Source: Gammaproteobacteria bacterium (lineage in GTDB: Bacteria > Pseudomonadota > Gammaproteobacteria > Burkholderiales > Burkholderiaceae_B). Taken from it: a stretch of DNA of 34,497 bases. Both the position numbers and the translations under genes were made by a program. Below the pieces are notes generated by a model. That model was not told the origin of the DNA. It ran no database searches and saw only the letters and a program-made list of their open reading frames with translations. The DNA is taken from contig JAHJCM010000073.1 in the NCBI GenBank assembly GCA_018812945.1, positions 1-34,497 of the forward strand, read 5' to 3'. The first letter of the stretch is position 1, and each line of letters starts with the position of its first letter. Below, in pieces: positions 16,430-25,800 of this stretch.

Positions 16430-17299
16430 GTGGAAGCAATCAATCTAAAAAGCATTTACTCCAACCTGATTGCTGGGCGTTTGCCTGTGGGTACAGGCAG
16501 TGCACAGAAAGTGGTTATGAACCAGGCCTACGCTATATTGGGCACCAACCGCCTGCACGCGTACCTTGCTGAACGTGCGGGCCATGTGTACTACTTCGCC
16601 ATTGAAAGTGCGTGGCTTAGTTCAGCGCCAGGTTTTAATTTGCCTTTTGTAGACGTGTTGCCCGATGGCCCTTTGCATGTGGGCGATGCAATTTACCTGA
16701 TGCACGGTGCTGACTATTCCGTCGCCTTGATTATCGAAGGTGGCAGCGTACGTGTGTTGTGCAACGATCAGGATGTACTGAAAGATTATTTGATCGGACT
16801 TGATCTGCAAATTGTCGAAATTGAACACAAAGGCGGCAAGCCGCTCACCAGCATTCCCCAGGCCATTCAAGGTATTACTGAACGTTTCAGTTCCTTGATG
16901 ATGAAAGGATCAATTGGTGTGTTGATTTCAGCATCCTTGGTATTTTTGGGGGTGCAGGCAGCAAGTGCGTACACCAACAGCCAGGCTGCAAGCGGGCTGA
17001 ATGCCCAAGCTGTTGAAAACGATTTGAACGCCACCTTGATCAAGCTCAGCGTGCAGCAACCCCTTGCACGCCAAATTTCCAGAATACAAAAAGTATCTGC
17101 AACCGTGGTGCGATCGGGGGGGTGGATCGAGAGCTACAGCATGAAGGGTGAGGACGATGAGTCTTTTGAATTGGTCCTGCCCAGTTGGGTGAGTCAAGAC
17201 TACCTGGATTCCCTGGGGCGCGATGTGGTCACCGATCTAAGGGATATGGAAGGGCTGCTTAGTGTACGTAAACAAGGCAAGAAGGAGTCAGTCAAGTGA
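16430..17299 (+). CDS. bitopic inner-membrane pilus-assembly protein, family not recognised
   Basis: A 289-aa protein with a soluble N-terminal region of about 155 residues, one membrane span (SIGVLISASLVFLGVQAASAY, about 159-180) and a C-terminal region of about 110 residues that should be periplasmic. This layout matches PilO/GspL-like alignment-complex proteins that bridge the cytoplasmic ATPase platform and the periplasm. I see no signature that fixes the family. It starts with GTG 16430 preceded by GGGAG at 16417-16421. Its stop overlaps the next start (GTGA, 4-nt overlap), implying coupled translation and a fixed ratio with the next product. Confidence 0.75.
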   Translation: MEAINLKSIYSNLIAGRLPVGTGSAQKVVMNQAYAILGTNRLHAYLAERAGHVYYFAIESAWLSSAPGFNLPFVDVLPDGPLHVGDAIYLMHGADYSVALIIEGGSVRVLCNDQDVLKDYLIGLDLQIVEIEHKGGKPLTSIPQAIQGITERFSSLMMKGSIGVLISASLVFLGVQAASAYTNSQAASGLNAQAVENDLNATLIKLSVQQPLARQISRIQKVSATVVRSGGWIESYSMKGEDDESFELVLPSWVSQDYLDSLGRDVVTDLRDMEGLLSVRKQGKKESVK

Positions 17300-17781
17300 A
17301 ACTGGATTTAAAAAACAACAGTACTTTGTGGATAACCGAGGCCAGTCGCTTAATGGGATTGGCACCTGTGTTCGCGATGATGTGTGCTGTGGTCATGGTG
17401 ATTCTTGCTGCCTTTTCAGTCAACGACTTCTTGCGCACCACTGAGATTGAACGGAAAAGTCAGGAGCTGCCTGAATTCACCTTGAAACGTGTGCCGGTGG
17501 GTAAGGTGGTTTACGAAGATTATGCTCGTGTGTTGGCCAGGTTGAGCCCTGACGTTCGGGTGGTTGCCAATCGCGACAGTATCAAGATTGATATTGCTGA
17601 CCCTTCTAAATACGCCGAGTTCATGTACGTATTGAACAGTATTCAGGGTATTTCGAAAGATGTGGTGTGGCATGCCGAGGAAATTTGTTTGGCGGGTTGC
17701 GCGGGGCAGGCTTCGTTGGCAACTGTGAAAGGGATGACCGAGAAAGTGGAAGTTAAATTGAGGGGGCAGGGCGATGAATGA
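17296..17781 (+). CDS. small bitopic inner-membrane protein, GspM/PilO-like by position
   Basis: A 161-aa protein with a short cytoplasmic N-terminus, one membrane helix (about residues 23-42, PVFAMMCAVVMVILAAFSV) and a periplasmic part with a likely beta-alpha-beta fold (VRVVANRDSIKIDIADPSKYAEFMY). Small bitopic proteins of this shape beside a GspF gene act as alignment-complex subunits in type II secretion and type IV pili. This function is inferred from layout and neighbours, not from a motif. Two cysteines in EICLAGCAG could form a disulfide in the periplasm. The start is GTG with AAGGAG 8 nt upstream. It overlaps the gene before by 4 nt and the gene after by 8 nt. Confidence 0.7.
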   Translation: MKLDLKNNSTLWITEASRLMGLAPVFAMMCAVVMVILAAFSVNDFLRTTEIERKSQELPEFTLKRVPVGKVVYEDYARVLARLSPDVRVVANRDSIKIDIADPSKYAEFMYVLNSIQGISKDVVWHAEEICLAGCAGQASLATVKGMTEKVEVKLRGQGDE

Positions 17782-18628
17782 ATCGGACAACAAAGTGGGC
17801 ATACCATTTGCCAAACAAAGATTAACCCTAGGGGTAGCAGCTTTAGGCCTGGTGGGTTTGGTGTCCTGGGCGGGTTGGATTGCTTTTCAGGGCCCTTCCA
17901 GTCCAAGTGTTTCGCCTGTGGCCAGCGCATTTGCGGCAGGTGATTCTTCAGGGCAATCAGACCGTCAAGTAGCCAGCATCAATGGCATGAAAATTACTGA
18001 AATGGAATTGGGTGGCATGCTGCAATCGGGTGTGGACCGGGCCATTGTCATTGACCGCTACATCAACAAAGTGGTGGCTGCAGAGCGGGGTCGCGAGATG
18101 TATGTGGACGAGGCCAAAGCAGCCCTTCGTGCGGCAGAGCGAGAGGTACTTTCTACCCTGTACACCACCAAACGAATGGAAGAGTTACGCAAAGCCGTAA
18201 GCGATGATGATGTGAAAGCTTACTACGATGCCAACGTGCTAGACCAAAATTTTCAGCAGTGGAAAGTCAGTTACTACCTGAGCAATGATCAAAACGATGT
18301 GCAACAAACCCTGGAGAAATTAAAGAAGGGGGACAAGGACGCGCTTGATCAGTTAAAGCCACTGGTGGAGCAGGGTGACGGTTATGCCGTGGCTCAGGCA
18401 ATGCCCTATAACCTGGGGCGCGTGGTGTCGAAAATGAAAAAGGGTGAATTCAGTGAGGTACTTCGTTTGCGCAACGGCCTTTTGGTGCTGAAGATTGAAG
18501 ACACCAAACAACTGAAAAAACCCACTTTGGAAGAATTGAAGCAAGACATTGTTCAAGCCCTTGCTTTAGAGAAATTCAACGCTGAACTTGAGCAAGCCCG
18601 CAGGCAAGCCAAGGTGGAGTTGGGTTAA
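17774..18628 (+). CDS. membrane-anchored SurA/PpiD/PrsA-like parvulin-family protein
   Basis: A 284-aa protein with an N-terminal membrane anchor (about residues 17-38) and a Ser/Pro-rich linker. A SurA/PpiD-type helical chaperone region follows (VASINGMKITEMELG, then paired helices with KAALRAAEREVLS and SDDDVKAYYDAN), and then a parvulin-like domain (about residues 165-255). The parvulin part lacks the usual opening HIL motif (it reads WKVSYYLSN) but keeps the GxVxxMKKGEFSEV and LRNGLLVLKI segments. It is probably a chaperone with weak or no prolyl isomerase activity, held at the periplasmic face. In this operon, upstream of pilin-like proteins and a giant repeat fibre, it is a good candidate for a dedicated folding factor. 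It overlaps the upstream gene by 8 nt. Confidence 0.78.
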   Translation: MNESDNKVGIPFAKQRLTLGVAALGLVGLVSWAGWIAFQGPSSPSVSPVASAFAAGDSSGQSDRQVASINGMKITEMELGGMLQSGVDRAIVIDRYINKVVAAERGREMYVDEAKAALRAAEREVLSTLYTTKRMEELRKAVSDDDVKAYYDANVLDQNFQQWKVSYYLSNDQNDVQQTLEKLKKGDKDALDQLKPLVEQGDGYAVAQAMPYNLGRVVSKMKKGEFSEVLRLRNGLLVLKIEDTKQLKKPTLEELKQDIVQALALEKFNAELEQARRQAKVELG

Positions 18629-18679
18629 CTAAGTGAAGTCAACAAGGCTTGAGCAACACAGGTAATTAAGGAGAACGTC

Positions 18680-19363
18680 ATGAAGTCTATTTCCAATCCC
18701 GCGGCCTTTTTGCGAAAGCAAAACCAGGCGGGTTTTATTCAGGCGGCCTTGCTGTTCGGCATTGCCCTGATGACAGCAGTGCTGGGTGGTTTTGCACTGG
18801 CCAACCGAAGCCCAACTTCACAAACCGACGTGGAGCAGGCGAAAGTCAATGCGTCTGTAATTTTGAAGCAGGCCAGTGATTTGCGCGACGGTGTGGCTAG
18901 GTACTCGAGTGATTTTGGTTCGTCGGCTGTTCAATCGACACTTGATTTTTCGAACACCGCCAACCAGGGGCTGTTCGATCCCACCGCTCGATATGCTTCC
19001 CCACAAATCATGCCCACCACAGCCTTTGCCAATGGGGAGGACACGACAATCAAGTCGCCTACGGCCAATTCAGCGGGTCACTGGTACATCAATAAAGTGA
19101 CAGTTGGAAATGCCTTGGCAACCGGTGCAGCCGACCCCATGGTAATACTGCCTGGACTCAGGCAAGACGTTTGCGGTCGTGTGAATACCCTGCTTTACGG
19201 TGCATCAACCATTCCAGCTGCGAGCACCGCTTTGTCGGTGTGGACTACCGGTACAACCGATGGCGGTATTTCTTCGGTAACTGGCGTAGCGGGTTGGCCT
19301 GAGGGTTGTATAGCCACCAGCGACACCAAGTATGTTTACTTCAAGGTGATTCAGGAAAATTAA
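18680..19363 (+). CDS. pilin-like protein 1 (class III-type leader, no Glu5)
   Basis: A 227-aa protein with a type IV prepilin-like N-terminus: an 18-residue leader ending QAG, then FIQAALLFGIALMTAVLGG as the hydrophobic helix. Cleavage after Gly18 would leave Phe at +1. Position +5 is Ala instead of the Glu that almost all major pilins use. Only a few tip pseudopilins (GspK type) lack it. The globular part contains DVCGRVN and EGCIATSD, which could form the C-terminal disulfide loop of pilins. AAGGAG lies 6 nt before the ATG, one of the best ribosome sites in the operon, which suggests high output and a major-subunit role. A strong terminator follows directly. Calling it a pilin rests on the N-terminus, size and context. 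Confidence 0.72.
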   Translation: MKSISNPAAFLRKQNQAGFIQAALLFGIALMTAVLGGFALANRSPTSQTDVEQAKVNASVILKQASDLRDGVARYSSDFGSSAVQSTLDFSNTANQGLFDPTARYASPQIMPTTAFANGEDTTIKSPTANSAGHWYINKVTVGNALATGAADPMVILPGLRQDVCGRVNTLLYGASTIPAASTALSVWTTGTTDGGISSVTGVAGWPEGCIATSDTKYVYFKVIQEN

Positions 19364-19380
19364 ATCGCTGCAACTTCACC

Positions 19381-19406
19381 AAGCCCGCAACAGCGGGCTT
19401 TTTTTT
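19381..19406 (+). terminator. rho-independent terminator between the two pilin-like genes
   Basis: A perfect 6-bp stem, GCCCGC (19383-19388) and GCGGGC (19393-19398), with an AACA loop is followed by T8. It would end most transcripts after pilin-like protein 1, separating the assembly machine from the second pilin and the fibre. Confidence 0.88.
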
Positions 19407-19506
19407 CGTCACGTTTCACCAAAGCAAGGGATGTGGGCTTGTATGTATTCACCCGTTAACCCGGTATGCACCGAAATCCGTGCAAGAAACCGAGGTTAAA
19501 AAAATC

Positions 19507-20043
19507 GTGAACAGGAAATCCTTTCAGCAACAAAGCGGATTCATCGCTTCCTACATTTTGTACGGCATTGGTTTGCTGGCCATTGTGGGTGCTGCCTATG
19601 CACGTTTGAGCACCAATACCCAACAGGGGCAATCGGTTCAAGACACAGTCAATGAGGTTGCTGTGCAACTTGAAGTCATCAAAGGAAAAATCATGTTGTG
19701 CGCGGCAGTGTATCCCGATGGGGATCATGGTCAGTTCAACACGCGCCACGCTTATCCAGCTCCAGCTACAGCAGGCCATGCCGCAGTTATTTCAGCTGTG
19801 GCCTGCCCCACGCCGAATGGGCCTTTGTCTCTCGCCTTGATGCCAGACGGAATTCCATTGCCAGTCAGCCCACCCGATTTTGAGGAGTGGGTGTATGAGC
19901 ACACCGAGGCTGGCGGCATACGGCTTCGATTAATACCGCGACTAAGCGGTGGCGCAGCCGCCACCCGAGAACGTTTGCTTCGTCAGTACGACGGTTCAAT
20001 CATCGCCAATGGTGATGAACTTGTGTTTGCGGTTTTGAACTAG
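19507..20043 (+). CDS. pilin-like protein 2 (short leader, no Glu5)
   Basis: A 178-aa protein with an 11-residue leader ending QQSG, then FIASYILYGIGLLAIVGAAY. Its start resembles that of pilin-like protein 1 (GFI....L.GI.L), again with a non-acidic +5 residue (Tyr). The mature part has two cysteines (MLCAAVYP and VACPTPN) and a Pro-rich centre, unlike a canonical major pilin, so a minor or tip subunit is more likely. I chose GTG 19507 with GAGG about 11 nt upstream. The frame is open further upstream, but that would run through the terminator and bury the leader in the middle. The stop TAG is 8 bp before the fibre start, so the two are cotranslated. By order it occupies the place between PilS-like and PilV-like genes in IncI pilus operons. 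Confidence 0.68.
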   Translation: MNRKSFQQQSGFIASYILYGIGLLAIVGAAYARLSTNTQQGQSVQDTVNEVAVQLEVIKGKIMLCAAVYPDGDHGQFNTRHAYPAPATAGHAAVISAVACPTPNGPLSLALMPDGIPLPVSPPDFEEWVYEHTEAGGIRLRLIPRLSGGAAATRERLLRQYDGSIIANGDELVFAVLN

Positions 20044-20051
20044 AGGTTCAC

Positions 20052-22781
20052 ATGAAAAAGAACAAGTCCAAAGTAAACCCGGTCAGTTTTAAACCGAAAC
20101 CAATTGTTTTGGCCGTAAAGCATGCCTTGCCCTACTTGGTAGCACTTGGTTTGGGCGCTGCCGCTATTTCGCCTGCCGTGGGTCGTTCAGGCGATTCTGC
20201 GGCCGCCTTTACCGCAACGCAGCTGATTCGCCAGTTCACCCTGAAAAATACCGTGGCTCAAGTAAGCCAAGGCATGCAAGGTTATGTGGCCGAATTCAAC
20301 GGTGTATTACGGGCCAGTGAAATGGGTGGCGTGGTAAGTGGTTACCCGGTGGACATGGGCTCGGTTCCCTCATCGGTGAATCTGCCTCAGCGAGATGGTG
20401 CTGGCAGGCCTTTGGGTTACTGTGCGTGGGACAACAGCGCTTCCACATCCAACAGCAGTTTTCTGGCTGGGCAGGGTGTGGCAAATCCGTTGGTGTATGC
20501 CGTGGTGTCGCCTGGGTTAAACGGCGGCATGGAAACAAGTTGCGCTTACATTCTCGCCAACCGCAGGGGCTTGGGCGACGATTATGTGCAGGTGACTGCA
20601 CCTTCCCAAACATCGTCCAAACAGTTCAAAAGTGCCGTGGGTACCTATGCTGAATTAACCGCGATGCCAGGTGAGGAAGGTGACATTCGCTTGGTACTGG
20701 AAACCAACAAACTGTACAGGTACGTAGGTGGTGCCTGGCAGCCTGTGGATGCCAGCAAATTCAATGATGATTCCGTAGCCAACGGTGCAGGTGCCATTGC
20801 CTACACCACGGGCAAAGTTACTGTGGCTGATTTTCAAGCTGCAAGTGCAACCATCACGGGTGCATTGTCTGGAAGCGCTGCCACATTCACCAGCAGCGTT
20901 ACAGCCAACAGTTTTGTTGGCAATGGCGCGGCTTTAACCGACCTGAATGCAAGCAATGTGAACAGTGGTCTGTTGGGCGCAGCATTTGGTGGTACCGGCG
21001 TTGATTCAAGTGCCGCTGCGCAGGGCAGTTTGCTGATTGGTACTGGCGCAGGTTTCGCCTTGGGCACAATCAGCGCAGGCGACGGAATTGGCGTGCTGAA
21101 CGGTTCTGGCAGTATCACCATTTCCAACACAGGTGTACTTAGTATTGCCGGCACCAACAACCAAGTGATTGCAAGTGCCATGAATGGCGATGTGGTGCTC
21201 AGTTTGCCGCAAGACATTGCCACCACCAGCACACCTACATTTGCAGGCGCAATGTTCAATGGAAATATTGATGTAGCCTCGATTAGCCAAGCGGGTGTGC
21301 CCGCTACATTGGCATTTCAGTATGCAAGTGATACTGGCTCCACTTTTTATGCTGAATCCAACCTCGGGTTGGGTACCGGCGCTTTGGCAGGCCGAAAGAA
21401 TGCGGGCAATGTGGCCGTGGGTATGGATGTGCTGGGGAGGATGACCACACTGGGTTTTGGCAGTGAGTCGGGCACCTGGAATACTGGCGTGGGTTATCAA
21501 GCCCTGTACAGCAACGACTATGGCGACGAAAACACTGCAGTAGGTTATAAAAGCTTATATAGCAACACCAGCGGCTATTACAACGTTGCGATTGGTTCCA
21601 TGGCACTGTATTCCAATACCGAGGGTCGCCGAAATATTGCTGTGGGAACGAACGCTCTTCGAAATAATATTTATGGTCGTGGAAACATCGCATTAGGATA
21701 TTCTGCACTAAGCAGCAGTGACAGCTTTTACAATATCGCAATCGGCGAATATTCGCAGTTCAATACAACCAGTGGTTACGACAATATCGGTCTGGGCTGG
21801 GAGACCCTCTACAGCAACACCACGGGTAACAGCAATGTGGCAATTGGCCGCCACGCTTTGGTTCAGAACACGGTCGGTTCGGACAACGTCGCAGTAGGTA
21901 CCTTTGCGCTCCTGAATAACACGACCGGTATTTACAACGTTGCAGTTGGTACGGAGGCTTTGGGCGCCAACCAGGTTGGCAATTTCAACACCGCAGTTGG
22001 CTATCATGCCCTGCAGAGTAATACCGCAATTGACAACAGTGCATTTGGTTTCAATGCGCTACGTGCGAATACCATGGGTACTGATAACGTTGCGGTCGGC
22101 AAGAATTCCTTACTCGCTAACACAACTGGCAATGAAAATACGTCGCTGGGTACTGCGTCTTTATACAACGCGACAACAGCCAATTTTAACACCGCGTTAG
22201 GCTCTCGCGCACTTTACCGAGCGACTACCGGAGGCTCCAACGTGGCCGTGGGGCATGATGCTGCTTATTCAGGAACAACCGCCAACAACAGCGTCGCAAT
22301 CGGTCGATTTGCCATGCGTGACATTACGACTGGTGCTGGCAATGTAGCCGTGGGTTCCTATGCCCTGCGAAGCATCACAACAGGCGTCAATAACCTCGCG
22401 CTAGGCCGCCAGGCGGGGCAATCCAATGGTGGTTATGGAGGGCTTGTTACCTCAAATATGTCAGGCTCACTAAACACTTACCTCGGTGCTTATTCGGGCG
22501 GTGAGGGTGGGTTGCAACTGAATTATGCGACCTCCATGGGGGCCGACAGTCGTGTTGCCACTTCTGATACCGTGGTCTTGGGCGCTTTGGCTGTTAATAA
22601 AACAGGTACCTTACTGGATGATCAAATCGTCATCGGTTCAACAGCACGTAACGATACCTTTGCGAATACAAAGTTATACGTCGAAGGCAACGTAAATCTG
22701 AACGGTGATCTTTATGCAAGCAATGCCACATTCAGTGGGGCGGTAAATTTTCAAGGCGGCGTATTGGTTCCCAGCGAATAA
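20052..22781 (+). CDS. giant repeat fibre/adhesin, N-terminal part (ends at in-frame TAA)
   Basis: This 909-aa frame is the front of a surface fibre. Residues 1-24 are basic, 25-44 hydrophobic (LPYLVALGLGAAAIS), which looks like a long signal peptide or anchor. Residues about 50-195 form a unique domain with two cysteines (YCAWDN and TSCAYI). Residues about 200-235 resemble tail-fibre pieces (GDIRLVLETNKLYRYVGGAW), then GNGAALTDLNASN and GGTG segments. From about residue 415 there is a run of 17-residue repeats of the form NxAVGxxALxxNTTGxx, like YadA head beta-rolls, closed by NYATSMGADSRVATSDTVVLG. AGAGG precedes the ATG. The TAA at 22779-22781 cuts it from a same-frame continuation carrying the chaperone domain. 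Alone, this part would lack the chaperone needed to trimerise. Confidence 0.8.
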   Translation: MKKNKSKVNPVSFKPKPIVLAVKHALPYLVALGLGAAAISPAVGRSGDSAAAFTATQLIRQFTLKNTVAQVSQGMQGYVAEFNGVLRASEMGGVVSGYPVDMGSVPSSVNLPQRDGAGRPLGYCAWDNSASTSNSSFLAGQGVANPLVYAVVSPGLNGGMETSCAYILANRRGLGDDYVQVTAPSQTSSKQFKSAVGTYAELTAMPGEEGDIRLVLETNKLYRYVGGAWQPVDASKFNDDSVANGAGAIAYTTGKVTVADFQAASATITGALSGSAATFTSSVTANSFVGNGAALTDLNASNVNSGLLGAAFGGTGVDSSAAAQGSLLIGTGAGFALGTISAGDGIGVLNGSGSITISNTGVLSIAGTNNQVIASAMNGDVVLSLPQDIATTSTPTFAGAMFNGNIDVASISQAGVPATLAFQYASDTGSTFYAESNLGLGTGALAGRKNAGNVAVGMDVLGRMTTLGFGSESGTWNTGVGYQALYSNDYGDENTAVGYKSLYSNTSGYYNVAIGSMALYSNTEGRRNIAVGTNALRNNIYGRGNIALGYSALSSSDSFYNIAIGEYSQFNTTSGYDNIGLGWETLYSNTTGNSNVAIGRHALVQNTVGSDNVAVGTFALLNNTTGIYNVAVGTEALGANQVGNFNTAVGYHALQSNTAIDNSAFGFNALRANTMGTDNVAVGKNSLLANTTGNENTSLGTASLYNATTANFNTALGSRALYRATTGGSNVAVGHDAAYSGTTANNSVAIGRFAMRDITTGAGNVAVGSYALRSITTGVNNLALGRQAGQSNGGYGGLVTSNMSGSLNTYLGAYSGGEGGLQLNYATSMGADSRVATSDTVVLGALAVNKTGTLLDDQIVIGSTARNDTFANTKLYVEGNVNLNGDLYASNATFSGAVNFQGGVLVPSE
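21294..21584 (+). repeat. fibre module duplication, copy 1
   Basis: A 97-codon segment starting GVPATLAFQYASDTGS and reaching the first head repeats. It aligns without gaps to copy 2 at 23988-24278, with shared runs such as NLGLGTGALAGRKNAGNVAVG and SGTWNTGVGYQALY. Confidence 0.85.
22779..22781 (+). other. in-frame TAA interrupting the fibre gene
   Basis: The frame before (20052-22778) and after (22782-28289) is the same. The codons read GTT CCC AGC GAA TAA AAA CTT CGC. In the internal paralogous segment at 27003-27026 the aligned codons are GTG TCT TCA AAC CAA CTG CTG CGT. The stop therefore aligns with CAA (Gln) at 27015-27017, one C-to-T change away. Coding similarity continues unbroken past the stop. 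Confidence 0.88.
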
Positions 22782-22862
22782 AAACTTCGCTTTGGTGGCG
22801 ACTTTGAGAATTCAGATTCGCAATTTATTTACCGCTCAAATCTTGGCGATGATCAAACCTTG

Positions 22863-25800
22863 ATGCGTGTAGTTATTGGAGATAATCCGAATTCATTTGG
22901 GCATCCACAGGCTGACGAATTTCAGATCGGTCGTTTGGAAAATGACCAACTTACCTATACTCCCGTATTCCGAGTAGCGGGCAACGGCGATGTCATTGTC
23001 AGTGGAATTATTAACGCCAACCGATTGGTAGTTGGCGATTACAGTGGTGGTGTTTCCGAGCCAAATATTGCGATTGGTGCTGGTGTTTTAGCTTCACCCG
23101 CCTCGGGTGTCGGTGCTAATTTGGGAATCGGATTCTACGCATTGAGCAGTAACACATCCGGTCAGCAGAACGTAGCTGTCGGTAACCTGGCCCTACGCAA
23201 CAACACAACAGGTTTGAAAAATACAGCGCTTGGTTACGCAGCTTTTTACAGTAACACGACAGGTTCCTACAATACGGCTCTTGGTGATGGCGCCGCTTAC
23301 AGCAATACCTCAGGCCAGAACAATACCGCAATTGGCCAGGCAGCCATGTACAGCAACACCACAGGCTACATGAATACGGTCGTGGGGCAGGCCGCCTTGT
23401 TTTCGAATGTCACTGGATTTCAAAATACAGCTGTTGGTGCACAGGCGCTATTATCGAATAGCACAGGACGTGACAACACAGCTGTTGGATCCCTGAGTTT
23501 ATTGAATAACACCACGGGTATTAGCAACACGGCGGTCGGAGATTCAGCCTTATATTTAAACACCACAGGTGAGAAGAACGCAGCCTTGGGTGACGATTCT
23601 TTGCGAGGCAACACGACTGGTTTTAGAAACGTGGCGATTGGTCAAAGTAGCTTGCGTGGCAATACAACTGGCTCGCGAAACGTGGCCCTGGGTGACGATG
23701 CCGGTTATGCAAATTCTGCATTCGACAGCACAAATGCGAATATCTCGGGCAGTAACAATACTTTCCTGGGCGCGAATGCATTGCCGGGTGTGGCCACACA
23801 GTTGAATTACGCCACGGCATTGGGATCGGATGCGCTTGTCACAACATCCAATACGATTACTTTGGGCCGCATCACTGATACCACTGTAATTGGTGCAACT
23901 GGCGACGATCTTAGCGGCAATCGCTTACAAGTGACAGGTAACGCTCGTTTCAATGGCAATGTTGATCTCAGTTCATTAAGCGTATTGGGTGTACCTGCTA
24001 CCTTTGCATTTTCGTATGCCAGCGACACCGGTTCAGCCTTCTATGCAGAACCCAACCTAGGGCTTGGTACGGGCGCGTTGGCTGGTCGAAAAAACGCTGG
24101 CAACGTTGCGGTGGGAGATGGGGTGCTTGGGCAAATGGCAACCACTGGTTACGGAACTGAATCTGGCACCTGGAACACGGGTGTGGGTTATCAAGCGCTG
24201 TACACAAATGACTACGGCGATGAAAACACTGCACTGGGTTACAAGAGCATGTACAGCAATACCACCGGGTACTACAACACCGCATCGGGTGCATGGTCCT
24301 TATTCTCAAATACCACCGGTGTTAACAATACGGCCAGTGGCTACTACAGCTTGCAGGCCAACACCACAGGCTATGACAACGTGGCGGTTGGTGCATACGC
24401 GTTGAGAAGAAATACCACGGGCTATTACAACTCCGCACTGGGTAGTAATGCGCTTTACTCAAATACCACTGGTTACTACAACACCGCAATGGGCGGCTAT
24501 TCAATGTACTTGAATACCACCGGATTAAATAACACAGCAGTAGGTAATTACGCTCTATTTCGAAACTCAACAGGGGGCGGTAACACCACATTGGGTGCTT
24601 TTGCTGGAGCCTACATGGACGCGAGCAGTTTGGTCACTGCAATTGGTGACAATGCTGCTGTGGACGCCGATGGCTCTGAAAGTGTTGCCATAGGTGCGTA
24701 CGCTTTGAACCGGTTTTTGGGGCTTTACCATGTGTCGGTGGGTAACAACTCTTTGGGTAGCCTTACCACTGGTAACTCAAATACGGCTTTGGGTCACTAT
24801 GCAATGCCCTCGTTGAGCAGTGGCGATACCAACATTGCAATTGGTCATCGCTCTGGTAACACGATCACAACTGGAAATCGAAATATCTTGATTGGTGATT
24901 TGGCAGCGAACGGTACTTTGACCAGCAACAGCAATATTGCGTTGGGCCATGGCGCAACAATAGGCGATGCACTCTCTTATGCTGTCACCATTGGTAATGA
25001 TTCTTCAGTAACCACCTCCAACACGGTTGTCCTGGGCCGCACCATCGATAGCATCGTAATTGGTGCGACAGGCGACGATGGCAGCGGCAATAAACTTCAG
25101 GTGACTGGTGGGCTGCGTGCATCGGGCAATGTATTTCTGAACACGGGTACTGCTACAAACTACACGCAGCTACGTGATTTGCGTGTGATGTCCTCCGCGG
25201 ATGATGCAGGCTGGGATCACCTTCGAATTCGTGCTGGTGCTCGTTCAACTTCTGTGGATGTTGGTGGTGCGGAGGATGGCCTCATTTTTCGTGTCGGCCA
25301 AGGCAGTTCAGGTGGTATAGGTGACCAAACATACAACACAGTGCTCACACTGAAACCGGATCAGTCTGCGGTGTTTGCAGGTCGTGTCGATGTTCAAAGT
25401 CTGTATGTGAATGGTGAGCAAATCGCGCCAGTCAATAAGGCAAATATTGATGCTGCACTTACATTTGCAAGCACTGTAGGTGCAGCTTACCCCCAAAGCA
25501 GTCTGGCTTTGGGTATTAACGCGTTGGACGCAGACCCGCGCGCTGGCAACATTGCGATCGGCGAGGGAGTACTTACCAGTTTGTCGCCTAGTGCAATAAA
25601 TACCGAAGGTATTTTCAATACCGGTTTGGGTTTCAACGCGCTCACCTTGAACAGCACAGGTTCAAACAATACCGCGGTAGGAACTTACACTTTAAACCGG
25701 AACACTTCTGGTTACAGCAACACCGCAATCGGTGTGTATGCGATGGTCAACACCACAACCGGCTTTGACAACGTGGGTGTCGGTGTCAATGCACTTAACT

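Noticed and set aside
22860-22870. Genuine independent start of a second fibre gene at TTG/ATG 22860-22863
   Set aside because: No ribosome-binding site, no signal peptide, and the coding similarity begins before it, right after the TAA.
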